Assembly: GCA_022376925.1 (NCBI GenBank)
Contig: JAIOJX010000025.1
Coordinates: forward strand, 142,497,301-142,561,300
Direction: 5' to 3'
DNA: 64,000 nucleotides
Source of the DNA: Tragulus kanchil
Taxonomy: Eukaryota; Chordata; Mammalia; Artiodactyla; Tragulidae
Below the pieces are notes generated by a model. It was not told the DNA's origin. It saw only the letters and a program-made list of their open reading frames with translations, and ran no database searches. Positions 12,638 through 24,359 of the stretch are shown piece by piece; positions within the stretch are counted from its first letter, which is position 1; each line of letters begins with the position of its first letter. A program made the translations under genes and the position numbers.

Positions 12638-12920
12638 GGGCTTCCCCTGGTGGTCCAGTGGGTAAGGACACTGCCTTGCAGTGCCAGGGGCACCTGTTCA
12701 ATCCCTGGCTTGGGAAGATCCCACGTGCCGCGGAGCGACTGGACTGATGTGCCCAACTACGGAGCCAGCGCTCTGGAGCGCATGGACCCAGAGCTGGTGT
12801 TCTATGACCAGAGAGGCCACTGCAATGGCAGGCCCACACAAGCCAAAGAACAAAGATGGATGAAAATGAATAAATGAAAGACCAATAGAAGTGGCCAAAA
12901 AAACCAAAATTTAAAAAAAA
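12638..12920 (+). mobile_element. CHR-derived SINE with 'CAATAGAAGTGGCC' tail
   Basis: Forward copy. It has a tRNA-Glu-like head 'ggcttcccctggtggtcc', a B-box-like 'ttcaatccc', the body 'aagatcccacgtgccgcgg', then 'ccaaagaacaaagatgg' and the tail 'gaccaatagaagtggcc' followed by an A-rich run. The body matches the CHR family loosely; the tail is the shared diagnostic of this subfamily in the window. The duplicate is at 13771-14053. Confidence 0.8.
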
Positions 12921-13035
12921 TATTGTTTGAACTGGTTTGGAAGATATGTCTTTAAAACCAATGTTTTATACAATTAAAATAATGATACACTAATATATCT
13001 ACTATTATAATACTTGAAAACTTAAACAAACTTTA

Positions 13036-13236
13036 GTGAAAGTCACTCAGTCATGCCTGACTGTTTCTGACCCCATGGACTGTAGTACGCTGGACTTCGC
13101 TGCCCGCAGAATTCTCCGGCAAGAATACAGCAGTGGGTTGAATGCCCTCTTTCAGTGGATCTTCCCAACCTAGGGATCAAACCCAGGTCTTCCACACTGG
13201 AGGCAAATTCTTTATCAGCTGTGTCTCCAGGGAAAA
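13036..13236 (-). mobile_element. Bov-A2/Bov-tA SINE, copy truncated at a junction
   Basis: Reverse-oriented BovA sequence: 'tcactcagtcatgcctgac', 'ccccatggactgtag', 'ttctccggcaagaatac', 'gggatcaaacccaggtc', 'tctccaggg'. The element continues only in the second copy (14169-14408); here it is cut by the duplication junction at 13244. A possible left target-site repeat 'aaacttaa' lies at 13018-13025. Confidence 0.8.
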
Positions 13237-13770
13237 CCAAGAATTTTAAAAAAAAAACTTAAAAGTTCTTTTTTTCTTATTTTTGATGTTATTTCAACTA
13301 TAATATCTAGTCATAAAAATAACAGACATCCCTGTGACTGTTTCTTAAAAAAAACATAATTACTCTTTGCCATTAGAAGTGTTTTTCTAAACTGAAAGAT
13401 TTAAAGGGAAAAACAGATATGAAACAAAAACTGTGGAGAAAGCTTGAATAGTCCTTGTCACTACAGTGACAAGAACACAAACATTGGTTTATGTTTCTCT
13501 GTTTACTTAATCTGCTTCCCCCTACCCAATGCTCATAATATAAACTAGCAAAGAGTGTATTTGAAATAGTAATACTTATTTAAGGAAAGATGACAAAAAC
13601 ATCAGGAAATAAAATGTACTCTTCAAGAAATACTGATTTTCACTTTAAACTGAGGATTGCCTGAGATACATATCAAGCTTTTTTTCTCTTATATCAAGTC
13701 TTTTTTCTCTTACACCTTAAAATGGTCCTCTTAATCCATCTTTTAGCAACATTAATGCAATGTTGCTTGA

Positions 13771-14053
13771 GGGCTTCCCCTGGTGGTCCAGTGGGTAAGG
13801 ACACTGCCTTGCAGTGCCAGGGGCACCTGTTCAATCCCTGGCTTGGGAAGATCCCATGTGCCGCGGAGCGACTGGACTGATGTGCCCAACTACGGAGCCA
13901 GCGCTCTGGAGCGCATGGACCCAGAGCTGGTGTTCTATGACCAGAGAGGCCACTGCAATGGCAGGCCCACACAAGCCAAAGAACAAAGATGGATGAAAAT
14001 GAATAAATGAAAGACCAATAGAAGTGGCCAAAAAAACCAAAATTTAAAAAAAA
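13771..14053 (+). mobile_element. CHR-derived SINE, duplicate of the 12638 copy
   Basis: Second copy at an offset of 1133, with one visible change ('cccatgtgcc' against 'cccacgtgcc'). Confidence 0.82.
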
Positions 14054-14168
14054 TATTGTTTGAACTGGTTTGGAAGATATGTCTTTAAAACCAATGTTTT
14101 ATACAATTAAAATAATGATACACTAATATATCTACTATTATAATACTTGAAAACTTAAACAAACTTTA

Positions 14169-14408
14169 GTGAAAGTCACTCAGTCATGCCTGACTGTTTC
14201 TGACCCCATGGACTGTAGTACGCTGGACTTCGCTGCCCGCAGAATTCTCCGGCAAGAATACAGCAGTGGGTTGAATGCCCTCTTTCAGTGGATCTTCCCA
14301 ACCTAGGGATCAAACCCAGGTCTTCCACACTGGAGGCAAATTCTTTATCAGCTGTGTCTCCAGGGAAAACCAAGAATCCTGGAGTGGGTAGACTCTTCCT
14401 TCTCCAGG
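14169..14408 (-). mobile_element. Bov-A2-like SINE, fuller copy
   Basis: Same insertion as 13036-13236. It extends beyond the tRNA-like end into 'ggagtgggtagactcttcc' and 'ttctccagggtatct', the linker and second BovA monomer of a Bov-A2 dimer, then stops. Direct repeats 'aaacttaa' at 14151-14158 and 14417-14424 are a plausible target-site duplication. This implies a truncated dimer. Confidence 0.7.
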
Positions 14409-14424
14409 GTATCTCCAAACTTAA

Positions 14425-15608
14425 CACTTCAAAATTTATTCAAAATAAAGTTGCATAAGTGGAGAGCTATCAATCATGACTAAAAGTTTTCACAATTTTT
14501 TTTTTTACTAAAATGTTAATTAAAATTTAATCAAAAAATTTTAGAGCCCAAATAACAATAGGAAGGACACCTGCCTTCTTTTGTCACTTTTACTGTCTGC
14601 AGTTGGTACGAGTCCAGATCTCAGCAGAGTGCGTGCTGATGAACAGTTCAAAGGAGCACTATGGCCATTTTGAGTCCATTAAACACAAAATGAGACCAGG
14701 AAGACGTAATAATATGAACCCTGATATTTAAAGTGTGGTTTACTTTTTATAATTCAATCTAATGGCATTCTTCCTTAGATGGTCAAAGCAAATTCTGTGT
14801 TCCCCTTGAAGTTCACCTGCCTCTCAACAGGCAATAATAAGGAAACTTCAGTGACAGAAACAAGTAATGGGCTCTTTCTCGTGAGGTCAGGGTTTCCAAT
14901 TATGGTCAGTGAGTGATACTACCATGAGAAAGCAATTGTTACACCTCTCTATATATTTTGTTGTTTCCCTTAAAATGGGAAAAACTTTTCACATGTGTTA
15001 GTAGAAATCATATTATGATATTTGTCTACTATATCCCCTAAGAAAATTTGACTGATTTTTGCATAAATTTCCAAGAAATAACTTCAAGTTTGGTTTTAAA
15101 TAAAAACTTCTCAAACTGAAAGGAAGAAACAGAAGGAGACAGAGAGAGACAGAGAATGAGGTTTAACCAAACACAAAATTATAATTTTCAGAAAATAAAT
15201 ATCCCTGCTTCCCATACTTTGTATAAGGCCATTAGTAAGAAATATGCAATGGATTAATTAAGAATGATTAATTCATGATAACCAATAGAAGTTGAATATT
15301 TTAACTATGTTGGGAATGATGAAAACATATGCAGTTGAAATTTATTTTCAACTTTAGTGTGGAATAACTCTGCAACTGACAACATTTTAGAGATAGTTTT
15401 ACTTTTAGAGATATTTGAATACAACACTTTATTCCTATTTCTAAAGTTGCTTATCCAGGACAGATTTGGCTGTGAAAAACTCATTTTTATATGTAGATTC
15501 CCCAGATTTGTAAAGGAAACAATACTGGAAATATTTCTGACTTTTTAAGCTTGACTAAGAGCACACAGATCAGAAAGTATAAAACTTAACAGATCTTGAT
15601 GTATCTGA
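14425..15608. other. Non-coding stretch, nothing recognised
   Basis: Unique-looking DNA. A purine-rich run lies near 15120-15155. The open frame at 15357-15548 is rich in Leu, Ile and Phe without a domain and I treat it as chance. Confidence 0.45.
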
Positions 15609-15731
15609 TTCTAATGTAGACTGAGTTCATTTCTGTTATAAAATTACAATTACCATTTCACTTTACATATGTGGAGAGCAAAGCAGAGGGAGATTAATTA
15701 ATTTTACCATGACAAACCTACACAGCATGTT

Positions 15732-16188
15732 AAAAGGCAGAGACATTACTTTACCAACAAAGGTCTGCCTAGTCAAAGATATGGTTCTTCAAGTAGTCGT
15801 GAATGGATGTGACAGTTAGACCATAAAGAAGGCTGAGCACTGAAGAACTGATGCTTTTGAACTGTGGTGTTGCAGTCAATCTTAAAGGAAATAAACCCTG
15901 AATATTCATTGGAAGGACTGATGCTGAAGCTGAAGTTCCAATATTTTGGCCACCTGATGGGAAGAGACGAGTCTTTGGAAAAGACTCTGATGCTGGGAAA
16001 GATTGCAGGCAGAAGGAGAAGGAGATGACAGAGGACAAAATGGATGCATGGCATCACTGAGTCAATGGGCATTGAGTTTGAGCAATTCTGTGAGGTAGTG
16101 AAGGACAGAGAAACCTGGTGTGCTGCAGGCCATGGGGTTGAAAGAGTCAGAGACAACTGAGTGACTGAACTGAATGCAACTGAACTTA
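15732..16188 (+). mobile_element. BovB (RTE-type LINE) 3' end
   Basis: Starts with 'gcagagacattacttt', then 'aaaggtctgcctagtcaaag', 'aagaaggctgagcactgaag', 'tggccacctgatgggaag', 'gactctgatgctgggaaag' and 'gatggcatcactg'-like text. It ends with 'agagtcagagacaactgag' and an 'actgaactgaa' tail. This is the 3' terminal part of the RTE element BovB and is strong evidence for a ruminant. The minus-strand open frames of 89 and 127 aa lie antisense to it and are not genes. It is visibly diverged from the consensus. Confidence 0.88.
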
Positions 16189-16874
16189 GTTACACTTCCC
16201 CACCCTCGGCAATGTCTATGGTGCTTTTCCTCTCAGGGAGTCAGCTGGGGGAGGTGCAGAGGAAGGAATGATAGCTAGTTTAAGAGAGTTTTATTCTTTT
16301 GGCAACCATCCCTTTTAGTCTAAATACTACAGTAAACACCATTGATAAATGCATTGCACTTTTCTTATGCCTATTTCCAAATGAATGTGATTTTTAAAAA
16401 AAGAGGTGATCGAGCAATATTTATGGTCTATACATTCACCTGACTAACACAACCCCCAACTGATTCCATAAACTGAGCTCAAATCCTTCTCCTTTCACTT
16501 TCATCTGCCTGTCAACTGTCAGTTTAAAAGAGTCATTTATATATATATAATGATTTTTCCTATTCCTCCTATGAAAATGATGGAAGCTTTCACATGACAG
16601 TTGGTAATTTCAGAAGTTCCACAGGGACTAATATTCAATGTGCTAGCTGAAGCAAGAATGTCTGGATACAATTATTGAAGTCATTTCCCAGTGCACTGCA
16701 GGTATCCTCTAAAGATGAAGGGTGAATGGATTTATTTATTGCTTCTCCTTTTTCTAATGTAGACTGAGTTCATTTCTGTTATAAAATTACAATTACCATT
16801 TCACTTTACATATGTGGAGAGCAAAGCAGAGGGAGATTAATTAATTTTACCATGACAAACCTACACAGCATGTT

Positions 16875-17331
16875 AAAAGGCAGAGACATTACTTTACCAA
16901 CAAAGGTCTGCCTAGTCAAAGATATGGTTCTTCAAGTAGTCGTGAATGGATGTGACAGTTAGACCATAAAGAAGGCTGAGCACTGAAGAACTGATGCTTT
17001 TGAACTGTGGTGTTGCAGTCAATCTTAAAGGAAATAAACCCTGAATATTCATTGGAAGGACTGATGCTGAAGCTGAAGTTCCAATATTTTGGCCACCTGA
17101 TGGGAAGAGACGAGTCTTTGGAAAAGACTCTGATGCTGGGAAAGATTGCAGGCAGAAGGAGAAGGAGATGACAGAGGACAAAATGGATGCATGGCATCAC
17201 TGAGTCAATGGGCATTGAGTTTGAGCAATTCTGTGAGGTAGTGAAGGACAGAGAAACCTGGTGTGCTGCAGGCCATGGGGTTGAAAGAGTCAGAGACAAC
17301 TGAGTGACTGAACTGAATGCAACTGAACTTA
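16875..17331 (+). mobile_element. BovB 3' end, duplicate copy
   Basis: Repeat of 15732-16188 at an offset of 1143. It is identical by eye and is carried by duplication F. Confidence 0.88.
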
Positions 17332-17887
17332 GTTACACTTCCCCACCCTCGGCAATGTCTATGGTGCTTTTCCTCTCAGGGAGTCAGCTGGGGGAGGTGC
17401 AGAGGAAGGAATGATAGCTAGTTTAAGAGAGTTTTATTCTTTTGGCAACCATCCCTTTTAGTCTAAATACTACAGTAAACACCATTGATAAATGCATTGC
17501 ACTTTTCTTATGCCTATTTCCAAATGAATGTGATTTTTAAAAAAAGAGGTGATCGAGCAATATTTATGGTCTATACATTCACCTGACTAACACAACCCCC
17601 AACTGATTCCATAAACTGAGCTCAAATCCTTCTCCTTTCACTTTCATCTGCCTGTCAACTGTCAGTTTAAAAGAGTCATTTATATATATATAATGATTTT
17701 TCCTATTCCTCCTATGAAAAATGATGGAAGCTTTCACATGACAGTTAGTAATTTCAGAAGTTCCACAGGGACTAATATTCAATGTGCTAGCTGAAGCAAG
17801 AATGTCTGGATACAATTATTGAAGTCATTTCCCAGTGCACTGCAGGTATCCTCTAAAGATGAAGGGTGAATGGATTTATTTATTGCT

Positions 17888-18211
17888 CTCATCCAAAACT
17901 TCAGTTTGATGAATAAACCAGTTTGCATCCAGGTGAAACTCTCTTGCACATTAGATGCAGCCTCTGCCTACTTCATTGTCTAAAAACAGAGAAGAAATTC
18001 TCTTTCCCATTTCTTTCATCTGGTTAGTAAGGTCTTTCATGGTGCAAGTCTTCCATAAGATGTATATTCATTATTTGATATAGGCAAAAGAAACAAAAAA
18101 TGCTTGATATAACCTAGTTTATTTGAATAATATAATTAAAAATCAGACATTCACTAGTAATGAAAATTAATAGAAACAGGAGAAACTTGACAGATGGAGA
18201 TTTTCAAGGCC
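17888..18211. other. Non-coding spacer
   Basis: No open frame, RNA gene or repeat recognised. Confidence 0.45.
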
Positions 18212-20531
18212 ATGATCTGATTTCAGTTAGTTCAATCTATGGATTTGGAAGAGAAGACTATAAACAAATTCACATCTTTTGTTTCTGTTTGTTTCATTCC
18301 TTTAGGTGAACAAGGATTTCAAATATGCTAAGTATCCTCACTGAGATCCCAAGTCTTAGGATCTATGTATCTATATATATATATAGGAAAATAAAATATA
18401 TCCTTTAGTTAAGCATCACATTCAGATAGTGTGTTGGTATGTGAAGCAAAACTCATGCAAAACCGAACTGGATTAGCAACAAAGATAAGACAAAACCTAG
18501 GCTATAACTTATGACATGTTAGAGTACTGAAGCTAATTAAGTAATGGAACAGAATTAGCATACATTTGAACCAATATATTATGTGTTATTCTTGATTCAC
18601 TTTATTAAATGTAATAAGGAAACAATCTACTTTCCATCACTTCCTTCTGGATTGTTTCTGCCTAAAAAATAGCTAAATATGCTTAGAATTCAAAAAATAT
18701 AAAAGACAATTGGATTTTTTATTAAAATTGATATAGATTACAACTGTCTCCAATTCAATTTAGCATTGGACCTTGATAGTAACTTAAGGCTTCTACTGTA
18801 TGAGGATTCAGATTTCCAAACAGCTATACACTTTCCCCCAAAAAAGGATGAAAAATAAATTTCCTATTTCCCCTTTAACAATTGTGTAATAAGCTTTGAG
18901 GTAATCTCAAATCTGATTTTATCCATTTCTTACCATTTTTCTCTGACCCCTCTGGTTACTTTTATCATTTCCACCATTACTTTTGCTGAGGTCATTTATT
19001 TTCCTAGGTTTTGGTTTTGTTAGAAGGCAGATCTGTACCAGTGATAGGTGTTGGTATGGTGTTTAGGAGAGTACTGACTGATAGTAAAAAAAAAAAAAAA
19101 ACTGGCTTGTAATCATGACACTGGTCCCGCAAGCTCCGTTTGCAGGATTCCATCTAGTATACCTGCTTTATTCCAAGCAACTGGCATCATTCATTAAACA
19201 TAGTACCTCCTCAACAAATCTTTGAAGAGATGAGGGAAAAAAGAAAGTAGTTAGGTCTTAGTAATATAATTCCTTTTAGAAATTCATTTCAAGTGAGAAA
19301 AAAGGGAATGAAAAAAATACATGCACAAGCAAGCTAAGAGTTAACTGCTATATGGTTGTTACTAGTGACAATGATCTGATTTCAGTTAGTTCAATCTATG
19401 GATTTGGAAGAGAAGACTATAAACAAATTCACATCTTTTGTTTCTGTTTGTTTCATTCCTTTAGGTGAACAAGGATTTCAAATATGCTAAGTATCCTCAC
19501 TGAGATCCCAAGTCTTAGGATCTATGTATCTATATATATATATAGGAAAATAAAATATATCCTTTAGTTAAGCATCACATTCAGATAGTGTGTTGGTATG
19601 TGAAGCAAAACTCATGCAAAACCGAACTGGATTAGCAACAAAGATAAGACAAAACCTAGGCTATAACTTATGACATGTTAGAGTACTGAAGCTAATTAAG
19701 TAATGGAACAGAATTAGCATACATTTGAACCAATATATTATGTGTTATTCTTGATTCACTTTATTAAATGTAATAAGGAAACAATCTACTTTCCATCACT
19801 TCCTTCTGGATTGTTTCTGCCTAAAAAATAGCTAAATATGCTTAGAATTCAAAAAATATAAAAGACAATTGGATTTTTTATTAAAATTGATATAGATTAC
19901 AACTGTCTCCAATTCAATTTAGCATTGGACCTTGATAGTAACTTAAGGCTTCTACTGTATGAGGATTCAGATTTCCAAACAGCTATACACTTTCCCCCAA
20001 AAAAGGATGAAAAATAAATTTCCTATTTCCCCTTTAACAATTGTGTAATAAGCTTTGAGGTAATCTCAAATCTGATTTTATCCATTTCTTACCATTTTTC
20101 TCTGACCCCTCTGGTTACTTTTATCATTTCCACCATTACTTTTGCTGAGGTCATTTATTTTCCTAGGTTTTGGTTTTGTTAGAAGGCAGATCTGTACCAG
20201 TGATAGGTGTTGGTATGGTGTTTAGGAGAGTACTGACTGATAGTAAAAAAAAAAAAAAAAAACTGGCTTGTAATCATGACACTGGTCCCGCAAGCTCCGT
20301 TTGCAGGATTCCATCTAGTATACCTGCTTTATTCCAAGCAACTGGCATCATTCATTAAACATAGTACCTCCTCAACAAATCTTTGAAGAGATGAGGGAAA
20401 AAAGAAAGTAGTTAGGTCTTAGTAATATAATTCCTTTTAGAAATTCATTTCAAGTGAGAAAAAAGGGAATGAAAAAAATACATGCACAAGCAAGCTAAGA
20501 GTTAACTGCTATATGGTTGTTACTAGTGACA
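18212..20531. repeat. Tandem duplication G (unit ~1159 bp)
   Basis: 18212-19370 is followed directly by 19371-20531. The only clear change is an A-run two bases longer in the second copy (near 20246-20263). The sequence itself is AT-rich with a short (TA)n near 18370 and 19530, and no recognised gene. Confidence 0.93.
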
Positions 20532-20853
20532 ATTGGTTCCAGTGCGTCCACTGGGTGACAGACACTGTTAGATGGTACAGACCAGTGGCCTTTTACATTC
20601 CAACAAAAGAGCTCTGGTTGGCTAGACTATTGATATTTACCAAATTATGTATTAAAGGTAAGAAAGTTTAAAAATCTTTAGCTATTCATTTTGGAATAAG
20701 AATATTAGACCTATCACATTAACATAAATAACAAATTTTAAATTAAAAAATAAAAAACAATTTTCCCCAAAGTGAAAAAAAAAAGCCTGTTTTCACTTTT
20801 ACAAATTGATGTCTACCTTAATAGAAAAAGTTTACATTCTCATATATGCTTCT

Positions 20854-21070
20854 GGGGCTTCCCAAGTGGCACCAGGGGTTCAGAATCCACCTGCTAATGC
20901 AGGAAGACAACAAGGGTTGTGAGTTCAATTTCTGGTTCAGGAAGATTCGCTGGAGAAGGATATCACAATTCACTCTGATATCTCTCGCCTGGAAAGTCCC
21001 ATGGACAGAAGAGCCTGGTGGGCTTCACTTCATAGGGTCACAAAGAGTCAGACATGACAGAGCAAGCACA
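20854..21070 (+). mobile_element. Bov-tA SINE with (CA)n tail
   Basis: Head 'ggggcttcccaagtggcac', a diverged internal promoter region, 'tctcgcctggaaagtccc', 'atggacagaagagcctgg' and 'gggtcacaaagagtcagaca'. This is the tRNA-Glu plus BovA structure of Bov-tA, a ruminant-specific SINE. It continues into a microsatellite. The duplicate is at 21904-22120. The 106-aa open frames at 20846 and 21896 run through the SINE and are not genes. Confidence 0.85.
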
Positions 21071-21074
21071 CGCG

Positions 21075-21075
<1 letters not shown>

Positions 21076-21113
<38 letters not shown>
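21076..21113. repeat. (CA)n microsatellite
   Basis: About 19 CA units at the 3' end of the Bov-tA, the usual birthplace of such tracts. The copy at 22126-22163 is the same locus duplicated. Confidence 0.95.
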
Positions 21114-21116
<3 letters not shown>

Positions 21117-21903
21117 TAAATGTATTATGTAGTAAGAAAGCAAATAAGGATTTAAGGTACACTTAATATGACAGGACACGTAAGTAACGTGCCCGATGGC
21201 TTATTTTATCTCTTTAATTGTCAGCTAGACCCTCAGATCATTCAGGATTGAATTCCTGATATCCCTCATGCTACACACTCAAATATGGCCTTTGTCCTAT
21301 TTTAGCTGTCAGGAAATTTCTCTCTCATTCATACATTTAAGGTAGCTAGAAACTAAGGAGTCATCATTGCCATCTCACCGCTTTCAACCAACTGGCATCA
21401 TTCATTAAACATAGTACCTCCTCAACAAATCTTTGAAGAGATGAGGGAAAAAAGAAAGTAGTTAGGTCTTAGTAATATAATTCCTTTTAGAAATTCATTT
21501 CAAGTGAGAAAAAAGGGAATGAAAAAAATACATGCACAAGCAAGCTAAGAGTTAACTGCTATATGGTTGTTACTAGTGACAATTGGTTCCAGTGCGTCCA
21601 CTGGGTGACAGACACTGTTAGATGGTACAGACCAGTGGCCTTTTACATTCCAACAAAAGAGCTCTGGTTGGCTAGACTATTGATATTTACCAAATTATGT
21701 ATTAAAGGTAAGAAAGTTTAAAAATCTTTAGCTATTCATTTTGGAATAAGAATATTAGACCTATCACATTAACATAAATAACAAATTTTAAATTAAAAAA
21801 TAAAAAACAATTTTCCCCAAAGTGAAAAAAAAAAGCCTGTTTTCACTTTTACAAATTGATGTCTACCTTAATAGAAAAAGTTTACATTCTCATATATGCT
21901 TCT

Positions 21904-22116
21904 GGGGCTTCCCAAGTGGCACCAGGGGTTCAGAATCCACCTGCTAATGCAGGAAGACAACAAGGGTTGTGAGTTCAATTTCTGGTTCAGGAAGATTCGC
22001 TGGAGAAGGATATCACAATTCACTCTGATATCTCTCGCCTGGAAAGTCCCATGGACAGAAGAGCCTGGTGGGCTTCACTTCATAGGGTCACAAAGAGTCA
22101 GACATGACAGAGCAAG

Positions 22117-22163
<47 letters not shown>
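21904..22163 (+). mobile_element. Bov-tA plus (CA)n, duplicate copy
   Basis: Repeat of 20854-21113 at an offset of 1050, with a G for T change at the start of the CA tract. Confidence 0.88.
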
Positions 22164-22166
<3 letters not shown>

Positions 22167-22559
22167 TAAATGTATTATGTAGTAAGAAAGCAAATAAGGA
22201 TTTAAGGTACACTTAATATGACAGGACACGTAAGTAACGTGCCCGATGGCTTATTTTATCTCTTTAATTGTCAGCTAGACCCTCAGATCATTCAGGATTG
22301 AATTCCTGATATCCCTCATGCTACACACTCAAATATGGCCTTTGTCCTATTTTAGCTGTCAGGAAATTTCTCTCTCATTCATACATTTAAGGTAGCTAGA
22401 AACTAAGGAGTCATCATTGCCATCTCACCGTCTTTCAACCAATGGAGCCAGTCTATTACAAAAGACTAATGGTCTTGCTTTCTCTTATCTCCTAATATCC
22501 ATTTCCATAAATCTCCATCTTTATTACAACCAGTACCACCATTTTAGAAATTAACCTAC

Positions 22560-22562
<3 letters not shown>

Positions 22563-22590
<28 letters not shown>
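22563..22590. repeat. Poly(A) tract of 28
   Basis: An uninterrupted A-run without a recognisable young retroposon upstream. The preceding 100 bases are not an obvious SINE or L1 end. Confidence 0.9.
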
Positions 22591-22594
<4 letters not shown>

Positions 22595-22599
22595 CTTTG

Positions 22600-22790
22600 A
22601 ATTCACTTTGGACCTCTTCTAATCCATCACCCGCACAGAAGTCAAGTATTTTCAAAGGTAAATCGAATGATGCCAGCTTTCTATCTTAAAACTTTCAGTG
22701 CCTTCTCAGGCATCCTCACATAAAGGAAATAAAATTTCTTTATGGTGCCACTGCAAAGAACCATCATTCTACCCTTGATTACGATGGAAT
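22600..22790 (+). mobile_element. Possible L2 relic
   Basis: Weak resemblance to the L2 3' region ('aaaactttcagtgccttct', 'aaaggaaataaaatttctt'). Highly diverged; identification rests on general pattern only. Confidence 0.3.
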
Positions 22791-22848
22791 CATGGGGTTT
22801 TTCTCCTTCTGTGACTGGCTAAGAGTGGCCATCAGAAGGTGAGTCTCT

Positions 22849-23019
22849 CTTTTTTAAAAACTTTTATTTATTTGTTTTTGGCTGTGTTGGGTCTTTGTTG
22901 ATGAGTGGGTTTAGCTGCTCTGTGGTATGTGGGATCTTCCTGGATCAGGGATTGAACCTGTGTCTCCTACATTGGCAGATGAGTTCTTATCCACTGAGCC
23001 ACAGGAAAGCCCCAGAATA
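22849..23019 (-). mobile_element. CHR-type SINE, internally deleted
   Basis: Inverted tRNA-derived SINE: 'tttttggctgtgttgggtct' at the 3' end, 'gtgggatcttcctggatcag', 'ggattgaacctgtgtctcc' and 'ccactgagccacaggaaagc' at the head. This is the classic cetartiodactyl CHR-2 pattern with an internal deletion. Direct repeats 'tgagtctct' at 22840-22848 and 23020-23028 are the target-site duplication. Confidence 0.8.
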
Positions 23020-23028
23020 TGAGTCTCT

Positions 23029-24359
23029 TAACCAAGCTCACGTCTGCAGATAAGAAGTTGATTGGGTTTCTCAGGGAAAGATGGGTGTCCAGCCTCTTTG
23101 TGCATCTCATTTGGTGCCCACACATATTTCAAAGGCATTTTCCCCTTCAAAGATAGGGTGATAGTGTACGAAAATCTCTAGCCCCAATGCTAGTAATGCC
23201 TCTTCTTAAAAGTTGGAAATTAAAAATGAAAACAAAAGCTCAGTCATTTAGGAATTTAGGAAAAATTTAAGGCTTATTTTCTTTGTCTTTAAGATGAGTA
23301 AGAGTCACACTTGAATTTTCTCCATATGCTCCTAAAAATGGCTATCTAACACAATGTAATATCCATGCTATAGACAGGGCTAAACTGAGATACAGATGGC
23401 CATACAGTTTCAAAAAACAAACAGAAGGAGAAGAAACCTGAAGGAAGTAATGCAGTAGTTCATCAGAGTGGAATGGGTATCATGATGAAAATTCTCAGTG
23501 TCTATATTCCACACTCTTCTATGGACAAACAAAATAGGTATATAATGGTTTTAACTTTAAAAAGTGTTAGGAGTATATGTAAGTTAGTGGGGAAGAGGTA
23601 GTACAACTAATCTTTGTTGATGCTGAAAGACTGTCAATAGTATAAATGGAAATATATTTGTTTCTCTACCTGGATTATGAACACATAGAAAACATGTTTT
23701 CTTCTTTATTAAGAATGAAGAACCTTACTTTAAACAGCTATATGTAAATTTCAGAACATAGTGTGCAAAAATACTTACTAAAATGAAATATGTAGATAAT
23801 GTCACTTAGGTAGCATTGCTTCTATTTTTATTCAGTTGTCTTATATACTTCAACCAGTGATTTTTCCTAGATTTTGAAACCATAAACTTGAAACTATTTC
23901 AGACCTTAGAAAATTTTCCTTAGACAAAAATCAATCAACTTAGAGAATGTGAACTGTTATTCTAATTGGTATTACTTAAGTGATTTATTATTTGTATTAT
24001 ATTTCAAATTTCCTAAGGATTAGATGGAGCATTGTACAGATTTTATTTAAATCAAACAGTTGTAGAAGTTCAATAAAAGGTTAGCCAAATCTAGTAATTT
24101 GCAATAAGAAACACAAAAAGTCCCAGAAAAGTTGGGAAATATGTACATTAAGTAAAAAGGAACTATAATGAGAGCTTTAAGTCCTTCAGGAGAATTTTAA
24201 AAGTTGTTAATAGAAAGGAGAAGAACGAAAATGGTTTTCATATAAGAATACTGAGAGAACTTTGGGAAAATTTCTATTCCTAAGGCAGTTTTCACAGAAC
24301 ATCAGATGGTACCCTTGACAAAGACTGACATCTAAAATGAGAAAGTTAGAGCAAGTAGA
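23029..24359. other. Non-coding stretch, nothing recognised
   Basis: Mostly the first copy of duplication I. No open frame above 60 codons and no repeat landmark recognised. Confidence 0.45.

Larger units (their letters stand above)
12148..14377. repeat. Tandem duplication E (unit 1133 bp)
   Basis: 12148-13244 recurs at 13281-14377. The 36-base filler between them (13245-13280) is a corrupted version of 12119-12150, the sequence preceding the first copy. The second copy therefore appears to start about 30 bases earlier with poor base quality. Other differences are single substitutions close to the junction ('acattcctg' against 'acatccctg'). Confidence 0.92.
15609..17887. repeat. Tandem duplication F (unit 1143 bp)
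   Basis: 15609-16743 recurs at 16752-17887, with an 8-base filler 'tctccttt'. Differences seen: one A insertion ('gaaaaatgatgg') and one G/A change ('ttggtaattt' against 'ttagtaattt'). The unit contains the BovB fragment. Confidence 0.92.
20341..22441. repeat. Tandem duplication H (unit 1050 bp)
   Basis: 20341-21390 is followed by 21391-22441. The first 190 bases also occur at 19182-19370, making three copies. Differences are a 'cgctcaca'/'cgcgcaca' change beside the (CA)n and a missing T four bases before the second copy's end. The unit carries a Bov-tA SINE. Confidence 0.92.

Noticed and set aside
12638..12900. tRNA genes, because of Pol III box-like sequences
   Set aside because: The B-box-like motifs belong to SINE heads; no complete cloverleaf is present and copies are followed by SINE bodies and A-rich tails.
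15773..16156. A 127-aa minus-strand protein
   Set aside because: It is antisense to the BovB 3' end and repeats exactly in the duplicate at 16916-17299.
21069..22163. CRISPR-like array
   Set aside because: Repeats here are a dinucleotide tract and a kilobase duplication; no short repeats with regular unique spacers occur anywhere in the window.
20846..22216. 106-aa frames ending in a His-Thr repeat
   Set aside because: Translation of Bov-tA plus its (CA)n tail, duplicated; not a gene.
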